12,828 nucleotides of DNA from Gemmatimonadota bacterium. GTDB taxonomy: Bacteria > Gemmatimonadota > Gemmatimonadetes > Gemmatimonadales > GWC2-71-9. Shown one piece after another: positions 6,363-12,828 of the stretch. Made by a program: the position numbers and the translations under genes. Each line of letters starts with the position of its first letter. Position 1 is the stretch's first letter. The notes beneath the pieces were generated by a model, which saw only the letters and a list, made by a program, of their open reading frames with translations, was not told the origin of the DNA and searched no databases. The stretch covers positions 1-12,828 of the forward strand of contig QHVD01000121.1 in assembly GCA_003222235.1 (NCBI GenBank), read 5' to 3'.

Positions 6363-7142
6363 ATGCTCCTGGCGATCAACATCAACAACACCGAAACGAA
6401 AATCGGTCTGTTCCGCGGCGAGAGCCTCGAGGCGCACTGGCGGCTCACGACCGCCCCGGCGCGCACGCCTGACGAATGGGGCGCCGCGTTCACCGCCTAT
6501 CTCCTGCAGGCGGGCCGATCCACTCAGGAAGTGCGCGCCGCGATCGTCGCCTCGGTGGTGCCGCCGGTCACCCAGGGCGTGCTCGAGGCCGTGGAGCGCG
6601 CCACCACGGTGCGGGCCGCCGTCGTGGACGGGCGCACGCCGCTCCCCATCAAGCTCGACGTCGAAGAGCCTCTCACGGTCGGCGCTGACCGGATCCTCAA
6701 CACCCTGGCGGCCGTCCTGCTGTTTCACCGCGACACGATCGTCGTAGACTTCGGCACCGCGACGACCTTCGACTGCATCACCGGCGACGGGCGCTTCATT
6801 GGAGGCGTGATCATGCCGGGGGTGCGCACGGCCTCCGATGCGCTGATTCGCAACACGGCGAAGCTCCCCGCCACCGAGCTCACGCCGCCGGCGCACGTGA
6901 TCGGGCGTCGCACCGAGGATTGCATCCGTGCGGGCGTGCTGCTCGGAGCCGCGGACGCCGTAGACGGTCTCGTGCGCCGCATCAAGGCGGAGTGGCCGAA
7001 CGGGAACGCGCCCCAGGTGATCGCCACCGGCGGGCTCGCCAACCTCGTGGCGCCGCTCGCGCGCGAAATCGAATCGGTTCATCCCGACCTCACCCTCGCC
7101 GGGCTCCGGTTCGCGGCGACCGCGCTCGGGCTGACGTGGTAG
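6363..7142 (+). CDS. coaX: Type III pantothenate kinase CoaX, variant first motif
   Basis: CoaX phosphorylates pantothenate, the first step of CoA synthesis, and belongs to the ASKHA fold. Family marks seen: GADR (107-110), which contains the catalytic Asp; DFGTATTFD (129-137); GGVIMPG; and the adenosine motif ATGGLA. The length of 259 residues is normal. The N-terminal phosphate motif, normally DxGNT, reads NINNT (6-10: MLLAININNTETKIGLF): the Asp codon is aac and the Gly is also Asn. ATG 6363 matches the family start. Neighbouring birA and coaX is a frequent bacterial arrangement. Function is likely but the altered motif makes activity worth testing. Confidence 0.9.
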   Translation: MLLAININNTETKIGLFRGESLEAHWRLTTAPARTPDEWGAAFTAYLLQAGRSTQEVRAAIVASVVPPVTQGVLEAVERATTVRAAVVDGRTPLPIKLDVEEPLTVGADRILNTLAAVLLFHRDTIVVDFGTATTFDCITGDGRFIGGVIMPGVRTASDALIRNTAKLPATELTPPAHVIGRRTEDCIRAGVLLGAADAVDGLVRRIKAEWPNGNAPQVIATGGLANLVAPLAREIESVHPDLTLAGLRFAATALGLTW

Positions 7143-8062
7143 CCGACGCCCGGACCGTCAATGCGTGGCGTCGCTGGGGCTACCGGGCGCTTCCGGGTGA
7201 CCTCTTTTCCTACGTCCTGCACATGCGTCCCGCCGAGTGGCCGATCATGGCCGCGCACGCGGGGCTCGGATACGTGCTCGCCGTGGGACTGGGAGGAGTC
7301 GCGCGGGGGACGGCCTTGCCGCAGGCGCTCTGGGCCCTTCTCATCTGGGTGGTGCTCCTGAACGGCGGCACGCTCGCGATCAACAGCGTGTTCGACCGGG
7401 ACGAAGGCGACATCGGCTATCTCGTCGCCCCGCCGCCCGTCCCGAGACACCTGCTTGGCTTCAGCGTGGCCTTGCTCGGGGGCGGTCAGGCGCTCGCGTT
7501 TGCCCTGCCCCCGGCGTTCCGGATCGACTACGCCGCCTGCTTCGCCCTGTCGGTCTTGTACTCGGTGCCGCCGTTCCGCTTCAAGGCGGTCGCCGGGGTC
7601 GACTGGGTGATCAACATGTGGGGGTTCGGCACGCTGACGCCGCTCGCCACCTGGGTCGCGACGGGCCGGCCGTTCGACTGGGGCCACGCGCTCGTCCTGC
7701 TCGCCTTCTGCCCGTTGTTCGCCGGGCTCTATCCCCTGACTCAGCTGTATCAGATCGCCGAGGACCGCCGCCGCGGCGACCGGACGCTGGCGCTCATCCT
7801 GGGCGCGCGCCGCAGCCTCGCGGTCGCCATTGGATGCGTGCTCGCGGCGTTCGCGGCGCTCGCATGGGCCGCAGAGCTGCTGCAGGTCAGGGCAGGCGGC
7901 CCGGTGCTCGTCGTGCCGCTCGCCGCCTGGCTCGGCGTGCTCCTGCCGTGGCGCGCCCGGCATGCGGTCTGGTCACCTGCCCAGCACCAGCGGGGCATGT
8001 ACCGCGCGCTCGCGGCGTGGGCCGTGACCGATCTCACCGTCCTCGCGGTGTTTGCCCGCTGA
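7136..8062 (+). CDS. UbiA-family prenyltransferase, second copy in window
   Basis: A polytopic membrane protein of 308 residues from GTG 7136, overlapping coaX by seven bases. Motif one is NSVFDRDEGD (83-92), where the usual second residue Asp of NDxxDxxxD is Ser. Motif two is YQIAEDRRRGDRT (205-217), as in UbiA, chlorophyll-synthase and lycopene-elongase-like enzymes. About eight helices; the LSVLYSVPPFRFK segment is also family-like. It is not similar to the first UbiA protein beyond the shared motifs, so the two are old paralogues with probably different acceptors. The acceptor is unknown. Confidence 0.83.
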   Translation: MVADARTVNAWRRWGYRALPGDLFSYVLHMRPAEWPIMAAHAGLGYVLAVGLGGVARGTALPQALWALLIWVVLLNGGTLAINSVFDRDEGDIGYLVAPPPVPRHLLGFSVALLGGGQALAFALPPAFRIDYAACFALSVLYSVPPFRFKAVAGVDWVINMWGFGTLTPLATWVATGRPFDWGHALVLLAFCPLFAGLYPLTQLYQIAEDRRRGDRTLALILGARRSLAVAIGCVLAAFAALAWAAELLQVRAGGPVLVVPLAAWLGVLLPWRARHAVWSPAQHQRGMYRALAAWAVTDLTVLAVFAR

Positions 8063-8103
8063 GACCGAGAGCTTAGATTTGGCGTGGCCTTTTCCAACCG
8101 GAG

Positions 8104-8730
8104 ATGCGAGACACCATGTCGACCACCGCCCTGCCCGCGGAGTCGGACCGCTCGGACTTCCGCACGGTCATGCTCGGCGGCACGAAGCTGGGCCTCGTCA
8201 CTGCGGTCGCCGTGGTCGCCTTCCTGGCGGTGTCCCGGCAGGTGACGGCGCACGTCCCGCAGCGGGCCCTCGAGACCCTCATCGTGCTGGCGGCCGGCGC
8301 TGCCGTGAGCTTTCTCCCCGCGCAATGGGCCGTCGCCCGCAATGTCGAAGGGATCGCCGGCGCCGCCGCGATGGGCTTGTGGGGCACAGTCGTCTTCATG
8401 GCGTTCGACATCGTCGTGCTGCGACCACTCAAGGCGTATCCCTGGACGTGGGACGCGGTCGGGGGCGGCAGCAGCTGGTGGTATCTGCCGATCTGGTGGA
8501 TGCTCGGGACGTTCGTGGCATGGATGGGCGGCATCCTCACGGCGAGCCAGGCGAGGCGGGGTGAGGCGACCCTGGTGCGCGTCGCGCTGCCGGTGATCGT
8601 CGCGACGGTAGTGCTCGTGACCGTGGCGCGCTTCGCCGGGTTCGCGGCCCCGCTGCCGGCCCTGACCGGGGCGGGATTCGCCATCTCGCTGGCAGCGCTC
8701 GCCGCCGTCGCACTCGCCCGCAAAGCCTAA
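8104..8730 (+). CDS. Multi-pass membrane protein, function unknown
   Basis: 208 residues with about five hydrophobic helices (near 25-43, 60-75, 87-105, 128-147, 158-205). A short charged N-terminus precedes the first, and a Trp/Tyr-rich loop (YPWTWDAVGGGSSWWYLPIWW) sits before the fourth. No enzymatic motif is recognised. Two in-frame starts exist: ATG 8104, which has GGAG touching it, and ATG 8116, for which GGAG at 8100-8103 lies 12 bases away. An AT-rich patch at 8073-8080 (ttagattt) may be a -10 element. It appears paired with the small membrane protein that follows. Confidence 0.75.
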   Translation: MRDTMSTTALPAESDRSDFRTVMLGGTKLGLVTAVAVVAFLAVSRQVTAHVPQRALETLIVLAAGAAVSFLPAQWAVARNVEGIAGAAAMGLWGTVVFMAFDIVVLRPLKAYPWTWDAVGGGSSWWYLPIWWMLGTFVAWMGGILTASQARRGEATLVRVALPVIVATVVLVTVARFAGFAAPLPALTGAGFAISLAALAAVALARKA

Positions 8731-8765
8731 GGCCGCGCGGGCGCCGCGGAGCGGGGAGATCAACG

Positions 8766-9050
8766 ATGCCCCGCTGGCTTGCGCACCTGTTGGTCGTGGT
8801 CGGGTGGGTCCTCACGCCGGTCCTCGGGTGGGGCGCTTCCTTCGTCGGGTTGTGGGTCGGTGCGGCCGTGGGCATGCGATTCGCGAACCCGCTCACGATG
8901 CTCGCGATCGCGGCTGCGGGCGCGGCGCTGTTCGGCGTGGCCACGCTCATCACATGGTTGCGCTTCATGCGCAAGGTACCGCACCTGCTCTCCCATCACA
9001 TGGCCCCACGCACCTCGGAGGAGCACCGCGCCGTTGCCGCTGCGGACTGA
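8766..9050 (+). CDS. Small two-helix membrane protein, function unknown
   Basis: 94 residues with two hydrophobic helices (about 5-35 and 41-64), a Gly-rich GASFVGLWVGAAVG turn and a polar, His-rich tail (KVPHLLSHHM). GGGGAG at 8753-8758 is seven bases before the ATG, a good ribosome binding site. No family recognised. The stop lies 17 bases inside the following gene. Confidence 0.7.
   Translation: MPRWLAHLLVVVGWVLTPVLGWGASFVGLWVGAAVGMRFANPLTMLAIAAAGAALFGVATLITWLRFMRKVPHLLSHHMAPRTSEEHRAVAAAD
9017..9023 (+). promoter_or_regulatory. Ribosome binding site deciding TTG start at 9034
   Basis: GGAGGAG lies ten bases before TTG 9034. It singles out this start within a much longer open frame that reaches back to 8779. 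Confidence 0.6.
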
Positions 9051-10089
9051 GCTGTTCGGGGCTCTCCCCCTCCCCCTGGCGCTGCTCCCGGCGGCGCTCC
9101 CCGCTCAAGGGCGGGACTGGGAGCTCCACCTCGGTCGCTGGTACAACGGCAATCGCGCCGACGTCTACGAATTCCGCACCAGCTCCCGGCTCGCGGGCCC
9201 GCTGACGCACGGGTTCGGCGTGGCCATACTCGTGAGCGACACCCTCGGCCGCCGGCGCGCCTTCTACGGCATGGGCTACGAGATTCAGAGCTGGCGCAGC
9301 CGGTCCGGATTCGCTCCATACGCCCTGGCGGGACTCGCTTTGGGCTTGTCCACCGATACCTCGACTCAACAATTCGCCGCTCAATGGAGCGTGGGGGGTG
9401 GGCTCGAATGGCGACCATTTTCGCGGTTCGCCGTCGGCGCCGAAGCGCGCTACCGGCTGGAAGATCGTGGCCCGCGGGGCTTCTGGAAGCGAGCGACCGG
9501 TGACCGAAACGGAGTCAGCGTGGTGCTCGGGGCCACGGTCGGGTTGGGGAAGGGCGCCGGGGGAAGCGGGAGACAGCGGGCGCGCGGGGAGTCGGGAGAG
9601 CGGGGAGAGCGTTCGGAGCGGGGGAGTGGCCGGGCGATTCCCGCCTCGGGCGGCGCGCCACTCCCGCCCCCCCCGTCCGACGCGGCCGCTACCGCCACCG
9701 CGAACGCGACGGACGTCGTGGAGACCGCGGTCGAGTCTCTCGGGATTCCGTACGCCTGGGGCGGCACGGCGGAGAATGGCTTCGACTGCTCCGGCCTCAT
9801 CCAGTACGCCTACGGGCAGCACGGCATCCGGCTGCCCCGCGTGAGCCGGGATCAAGCGAAAGCGGGCGCAGAGGTGGCGCCCGTCGTGGAAGCGCTGAGG
9901 CCGGGCGACATCTTGCTCTTTTCAGCCCGCGCCGGCGCGGGGGTGACGCACGTCGGACTGTACGTGGGCGGGTTGAAGTTCATTCACAGCTCGAACACGG
10001 GGGTGAAGCTGTCCCTCCTGGATTCGCACGATCCGGAGGGGGCCTACTGGCTGGATCGGTGGGTCGGGGTGCGGCGGATACTGCCGTGA
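9034..10089 (+). CDS. Secreted NlpC/P60 peptidase with N-terminal beta-barrel-like domain
   Basis: 351 residues from TTG 9034. A signal peptide (PLPLALLPAALPAQG, cleavage near residue 25) is followed by about 145 residues of alternating polar/aromatic strands with Gly turns (WELHLGRWYN, YEFRTSSRL, GFGVAILVSD, YGMGYEIQSW, YALAGLALGL, WSVGGGLEWRP, VGAEARYRL, VSVVLGATVGLG). This resembles a small outer-membrane beta-barrel. A linker rich in Gly/Arg/Glu/Ser and then Pro follows. The NlpC/P60 domain comes last, with FDCSGLIQYAY (nucleophile Cys), THVGLYVGG (His) and FIHSSNTG (third residue His). NlpC/P60 enzymes cut peptidoglycan stems, usually gamma-D-Glu to diamino acid. An even-stranded barrel would leave the peptidase in the periplasm. 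The barrel assignment is inferred from strand pattern only. Confidence 0.85.
   Translation: MPLRTELFGALPLPLALLPAALPAQGRDWELHLGRWYNGNRADVYEFRTSSRLAGPLTHGFGVAILVSDTLGRRRAFYGMGYEIQSWRSRSGFAPYALAGLALGLSTDTSTQQFAAQWSVGGGLEWRPFSRFAVGAEARYRLEDRGPRGFWKRATGDRNGVSVVLGATVGLGKGAGGSGRQRARGESGERGERSERGSGRAIPASGGAPLPPPPSDAAATATANATDVVETAVESLGIPYAWGGTAENGFDCSGLIQYAYGQHGIRLPRVSRDQAKAGAEVAPVVEALRPGDILLFSARAGAGVTHVGLYVGGLKFIHSSNTGVKLSLLDSHDPEGAYWLDRWVGVRRILP
9558..9665. repeat. Degenerate 9-base tandem array E in NlpC/P60 linker
   Basis: About eight degenerate 9-base units run from 9558 to 9629, clearest as gggagagcg at 9594-9602 and 9603-9611. They encode a Gly/Arg/Glu/Ser linker, and the 9-base period keeps frame. 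A 9-base perfect inverted match (gggagtggc at 9622-9630, gccactccc at 9657-9665) gives a partial complementary arm. It is weaker than arrays A to D. Confidence 0.5.
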
Positions 10090-10099
10090 GGCGTTGCAG

Positions 10100-10171
10100 G
10101 ACGCCAAGACGCCACGTTCCACGAAGATGAGGGCGCTCGCGGCTTTTCGTGTAACGTGGCGTCGTGGCGTC
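10100..10171. repeat. Inverted octad array D, start of putative lipoprotein gene
   Basis: Left arm 10100-10123 is gacgccaa, gacgccac, gttccacg. Right arm 10148-10171 is cgtgtaac, gtggcgtc, gtggcgtc. Reverse complementing the right arm gives gacgccac, gacgccac, gttacacg, so 22 of 24 bases pair, around a 24-base loop. The ATG of the next gene (10127) is in the loop, and the right arm is translated as part of its signal sequence. Confidence 0.85.
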
Positions 10172-10561
10172 GCAGTATTATGTGGCGCCTTCCCGATCTC
10201 CTGCGCCCCCCCCACCGGTTACCGCGCGCCCGCGTGGGCGCGGGACTACCAGATCGTGGTCACGCGGGACGACTCGCTCAGCCGGGGGATCGCCGCGGGG
10301 CTCCGCGCGCGCGGCTTCAAGGTCCGAGACCGGGTGAAGGGGGGCGGTTCCCCCGCGGCATACCTCTTACTGTTCTCCCTCCGCGGATCGGAGTCCGGGG
10401 CTCCGACCTGGCTGTACGCGCAGTTGGCGGACACGCGCAGTGGCGCGGTCATAGCGGCGGTGGCCGCCCCCCTCGATTCGCTCGGTAGCAGCGTGGCCCA
10501 GCAGGCCCGGGCAGTCGTGGACTCCCTGGTCCGGGCACCCTCCCCCCGCCCGCCGAACTGA
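10127..10561 (+). CDS. Small putative lipoprotein, function unknown
   Basis: 144 residues. The N-terminus has an Arg pair and a hydrophobic stretch (RRGVAVLCGAFPISC), then a Cys that could be lipidated, although the -3 residue is Pro rather than the preferred Leu. The mature part, about 120 residues, has an alternating strand-helix pattern (YQIVVTRDDSLSRGIAAGLRARGFKV; YLLLFSLRG; WLYAQLADTRSGAVIAAV; a C-terminal helix) and no family I recognise. ATG 10127 is chosen because no other good start exists; TTG 10094 is possible. There is no Shine-Dalgarno sequence, and the start lies in the loop of array D. It sits between the NlpC/P60 gene and the groESL promoter. Confidence 0.65.
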   Translation: MRALAAFRVTWRRGVAVLCGAFPISCAPPTGYRAPAWARDYQIVVTRDDSLSRGIAAGLRARGFKVRDRVKGGGSPAAYLLLFSLRGSESGAPTWLYAQLADTRSGAVIAAVAAPLDSLGSSVAQQARAVVDSLVRAPSPRPPN

Positions 10562-10565
10562 CCCC

Positions 10566-10595
10566 TTGACAGCCGCGCCGTTGGAGGCGAAAATT
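10566..10595 (+). promoter_or_regulatory. Sigma-70-type promoter of groES-groEL
   Basis: TTGACA at 10566-10571 is a perfect -35 element. After 17 or 18 bases comes GAAAAT or AAAATT at 10589-10595 as a weak -10. The CIRCE operator lies immediately downstream, at or just after the transcription start, as in other HrcA-controlled groESL operons. Confidence 0.65.
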
Positions 10596-10606
10596 CCGCC
10601 CGATGC

Positions 10607-10633
10607 TTAGCACTCACCGTGATCGAGTGCTAA
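10607..10633. promoter_or_regulatory. CIRCE operator (HrcA binding site)
   Basis: TTAGCACTC (10607-10615), nine bases, then GAGTGCTAA (10625-10633): an exact match to the CIRCE consensus. HrcA binds it and represses groESL until heat or unfolded protein titrates GroEL away. The hrcA gene is not in the window. Confidence 0.97.
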
Positions 10634-10687
10634 CACCCTATCTCATAAGCAGTTTCTGCCACAGCACCCAGGTGGAGGTGGAGGACC

Positions 10688-11002
10688 ATGGCAACCGCAA
10701 CAGCTACGAAGACCAAGCTCAAAATTCTCCCGCTGGCGGATCGGGTGGCGATCAGGCCGATCGAGGAAACCGAGACGATGAAGGGCGGCCTCTATATCCC
10801 GGATACCGCGAAGGAGAAGCCGATCCAGGGTGAGGTGATCGCCGTTGGCCCCGGTAGGCGGGAGAAAGGCGAAGTGGTGCCGATGGAGTTGAAGGTCGGG
10901 GACCGCGTGGTCTACGGCAAGTACAGCGGCACGCAGGTGGAGCTCGAGGGTGACGAGATCATCCTCATCAAGGAATCCGACGTCATTGCGAAGCTCGGTT
11001 GA
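10688..11002 (+). CDS. groES: Co-chaperonin GroES
   Basis: The heptameric lid of the GroEL chamber. 104 residues with an Ala/Thr-rich N-terminal extension (MATATATKTK), then LKILPLADRVAIRP, the mobile loop that contacts GroEL (EETETMKGGLYIPDTAKEKP), GEVIAVGPG, VGDRVVYGKYSG and the terminal EGDEIILIKESDVIAKLG. The strong purine-rich site GGAGGTGGAGG at 10674-10684 precedes the ATG. First gene of the CIRCE operon, 19 bases before groEL. Confidence 0.97.
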   Translation: MATATATKTKLKILPLADRVAIRPIEETETMKGGLYIPDTAKEKPIQGEVIAVGPGRREKGEVVPMELKVGDRVVYGKYSGTQVELEGDEIILIKESDVIAKLG

Positions 11003-11021
11003 CACTTAGGAGGCGATCGAC

Positions 11022-12828
11022 ATGGCTGCGAAACTGCTGGAATTCGACGTGGACGCCCGCGCCCGGTTGAAGAGGGGCGTGGACATGTTGGCCGACGCGG
11101 TGAAGGTGACGCTCGGTCCCAAGGGGCGCAACGTCGTTATCGAGAAGAAGTTCGGGAATCCGACGATCACCAAGGACGGCGTCACGGTCGCCAAGGAGAT
11201 CGAGCTCGAGGACCCCGTCGAGAACATGGGCGCCCAGATGGTGAAGGAGGTGGCGACCAAGACCTCGGACGTGGCGGGCGACGGGACCACAACTGCGACG
11301 GTGCTGGCGCAAGCGATCTACCGCGAGGGCTTGAAGTCCGTGACCGCGGGTGTAAACCCGATGTCGTTGAAGCGCGGCATCGACAAGGCAGTCGAAGCGG
11401 TGGTTGAGGAGCTGAAGAAGATCTCCGTAGCCACGGCCGGCCGGAAGGAGATCGCCCAGGTGGGCACGATCTCGGCCAATGGCGACCACGAGATCGGCGC
11501 GAAGATCGCCGACGCGATGGAGAAGGTCGGCAAGGACGGGGTGATCACCGTCGAGGAGGCGAAGGGCCTCGAGACCACGCTCGAGACAGTGGATGGGATG
11601 CAGTTCGACCGCGGTTATCTCTCACCCTACTTCATCACCGATCCCGAAAAGATGGAGGCGGTCCTCGAGGACGCCTACATCTTGATCCACGACAAGAAGG
11701 TCTCCTCGATGAAGGACCTCCTGCCCATTCTCGAGAAGGTGGCGCAGGCGGGCAGGCCGTTACTGCTCATCGCGGAGGACGTCGAGGGAGAGGCGCTCGC
11801 GACGCTGGTCGTCAACAAGCTCCGCGGGACGCTGAAGGTATGCGGCGTCAAGGCGCCCGGCTTCGGTGACCGCCGCAAGGAGATGCTGATCGACATCGCA
11901 GTGCTCACGGGCGCGCCGCAGGTGATCTCCGAGGAGATGGGCCTGAAGCTCGAGAACGCGACGCTCAACGATCTGGGCCAGGCCAAGCGGATCGTGGTGG
12001 ACAAGGACAACACGACGCTCGTGGGCGGTAAGGGGAAACACGAGAGGATCCAGGGCCGCATCAAGGAGATCAAGGCCGCGATCGACAAGTCCACATCGGA
12101 CTACGACAAGGAGAAGCTGCAGGAGCGGCTTGCGAAGCTCGCCGGGGGCGTGGCCGTGATCAACGTCGGGGCGGCGACCGAGACCGAGATGAAAGAGAAG
12201 AAGGCTCGCGTGGAGGACGCGCTGCACGCGACCCGTGCGGCCGTCGAGGAGGGCATCGTGCCGGGCGGCGGCGTGGCCCTGCTCTGGTGCCAGAAGACGC
12301 TCGAGAAGGTGAAGATCGCCGATGCGGACGAGAAGATCGGCACCGATATCGTGCGCCGGTCGCTGGAGGAGCCGATCCGGTGGATTACGCAAAACGCCGG
12401 TCAGGAAGGCTCGATCGTAGTCGAGCGGGTGCGCGAGGCCAAGAACAAGAACTTCGGGTACAACGCCCAGACGGACACGTTCGAAGACCTGGTTGCGGCG
12501 GGCGTGATCGATCCGACCAAGGTCACCCGGACGGCGTTACAAAACGCCGCGTCCATCGCCGGCTTGCTTTTGACCACGGAAGCGGTGGTGGCGGAGAAGA
12601 AGGAGAAGGAGAAGACCCCCCCAATGCCGGGCGGCGGCGTGGCCCTGCTCTGGTGCCAGAAGACGCTCGAGAAGGTGAAGATCGCCGATGCGGACGAGAA
12701 GATCGGCACCGACATCGTGCGCCGGTCGCTGGAGGAGCCGATCCGGTGGATTACGCAAAACGCCGGTCAGGAAGGCTCGATCGTAGTCGAGCGGGTGCGC
12801 GAGGCCAAGAACAAGAACTTCGGGTACA
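11022..12828 (+). CDS. groEL: Chaperonin GroEL, with C-terminal region duplicated, no stop in window
   Basis: The ATP-driven double-ring chaperonin. AGGAGG at 11008-11013 is eight bases before the ATG. Family marks: ADAVKVTLGPKGRN, GDGTTTATVLAQ (catalytic Asp equivalent to E. coli D87), the apical segment with EDVEGEALATLVVNKLRG, VGAATETEMKEKKARVEDALHATRAAVEEG (D398 equivalent) and VPGGGVALL (413-421). At residue 535 the usual Met-Pro-Gly-Gly-Gly tail begins, after VAEKKEKEKTPP. Instead of a short GGM-type ending and stop, the frame continues with VALLWCQKTLEKVK and repeats residues from 414 on, until the window ends at codon 602. The first 540 residues look like a complete, normal GroEL; the rest is anomalous. 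Confidence 0.93.
   Translation, partial: MAAKLLEFDVDARARLKRGVDMLADAVKVTLGPKGRNVVIEKKFGNPTITKDGVTVAKEIELEDPVENMGAQMVKEVATKTSDVAGDGTTTATVLAQAIYREGLKSVTAGVNPMSLKRGIDKAVEAVVEELKKISVATAGRKEIAQVGTISANGDHEIGAKIADAMEKVGKDGVITVEEAKGLETTLETVDGMQFDRGYLSPYFITDPEKMEAVLEDAYILIHDKKVSSMKDLLPILEKVAQAGRPLLLIAEDVEGEALATLVVNKLRGTLKVCGVKAPGFGDRRKEMLIDIAVLTGAPQVISEEMGLKLENATLNDLGQAKRIVVDKDNTTLVGGKGKHERIQGRIKEIKAAIDKSTSDYDKEKLQERLAKLAGGVAVINVGAATETEMKEKKARVEDALHATRAAVEEGIVPGGGVALLWCQKTLEKVKIADADEKIGTDIVRRSLEEPIRWITQNAGQEGSIVVERVREAKNKNFGYNAQTDTFEDLVAAGVIDPTKVTRTALQNAASIAGLLLTTEAVVAEKKEKEKTPPMPGGGVALLWCQKTLEKVKIADADEKIGTDIVRRSLEEPIRWITQNAGQEGSIVVERVREAKNKNFGY
12259..12462 (+). repeat. First copy of 204-bp duplicated groEL segment
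   Basis: Encodes the start of the C-terminal equatorial region from the PGGG loop onward. It is identical to 12625-12828 except for T at 12347 against C at 12713, a silent change in an Asp codon. The offset between copies is 366 bases, exactly 122 codons. Confidence 0.98.
12625..12828 (+). repeat. Second copy of duplicated groEL segment, running to the window edge
   Basis: Begins inside the Met-Pro-Gly-Gly-Gly tail codons of groEL, right after a run of seven C (12616-12622), and stays identical to the first copy until the window stops, apart from one silent base. The joined point is a short shared sequence coding for PGGG. Confidence 0.98.

Noticed and set aside
4224..7082. Very long open frame on the minus strand
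   Set aside because: Antisense to five well-supported genes; its product is rich in Arg, His, Pro and Ser with no family motif, as expected for the shadow of GC-rich coding sequence.
8779..9033. Upstream extension of the NlpC/P60 gene
   Set aside because: It overlaps the small membrane protein in another frame, is Ser/Arg/Cys-rich, and a good ribosome site and signal peptide mark TTG 9034.
10603..10833. Small open frame over the CIRCE operator and groES start
   Set aside because: It is in a different frame from groES and its product shows no real protein character.

Overview
The window looks like a GC-rich (by eye roughly 70%) chromosomal segment of a diderm bacterium. All supported genes lie on the + strand and are packed tightly, often overlapping by 4 to 17 bases. 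Gene content (BatE-like protein, mutL, miaA, bshA for bacillithiol, two UbiA prenyltransferases, type III pantothenate kinase, CIRCE-controlled groES-groEL) and the sequence style fit Gemmatimonadota or a nearby phylum. That placement is an inference from memory of such genomes, not from a search. The second half of the groEL gene suggests that the window's right edge is a contig end.

Layout. 1-771: C-terminal part of a BatE-like TPR/two-helix/SH3 protein. 768-2459: MutL, probably starting at a CTG that forms a CTGA overlap with the preceding stop. 2566-3534: MiaA. 3572-4699: BshA. 4692-5516: first UbiA-family prenyltransferase. 5539-6300: biotin-protein ligase. 6363-7142: CoaX. 7136-8062: second UbiA-family prenyltransferase. 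8104-8730 and 8766-9050: membrane proteins of unknown function. 9034-10089: an apparent fusion of an outer-membrane beta-barrel-like domain with an NlpC/P60 peptidase. 10127-10561: small putative lipoprotein. 10566-10633: heat-shock promoter and perfect CIRCE operator. 10688-11002: groES. 11022 to the end: groEL.

The most striking structure is not a gene. Three successive places (inside mutL, between mutL and miaA, and at the end of miaA up to bshA) carry short arrays of 7-base tandem repeats followed, 41 to 88 bases later, by an array of the reverse complement. Each can fold into a long hairpin. The unit sequence differs at each locus, but the architecture is the same. A fourth locus (10100-10171) has the same layout with 8-base units, and a weaker fifth (9558-9665) has 9-base units inside the NlpC/P60 gene linker. 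The arrays sit on gene boundaries: one spans the mutL stop and the miaA start, one includes the miaA stop and probably supplies the bshA ribosome binding site, and one falls in a signal-peptide coding region. I know no named element that matches.

The other strong anomaly is groEL. At the point where its Gly-rich C-terminal tail should end, the reading frame runs on into a near-perfect second copy of its own equatorial-domain coding sequence (203 of 204 bases), until the window stops. It is either an assembly misjoin or an in-frame tandem duplication. CoaX also has Asn in place of the normally invariant Asp of its first phosphate-binding motif.

The genes are mostly housekeeping: mismatch repair, tRNA modification, low-molecular-weight thiol synthesis, isoprenoid transfer, biotin and CoA cofactor use, envelope maintenance and protein folding. 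No phage, transposase, CRISPR or defence genes were seen.
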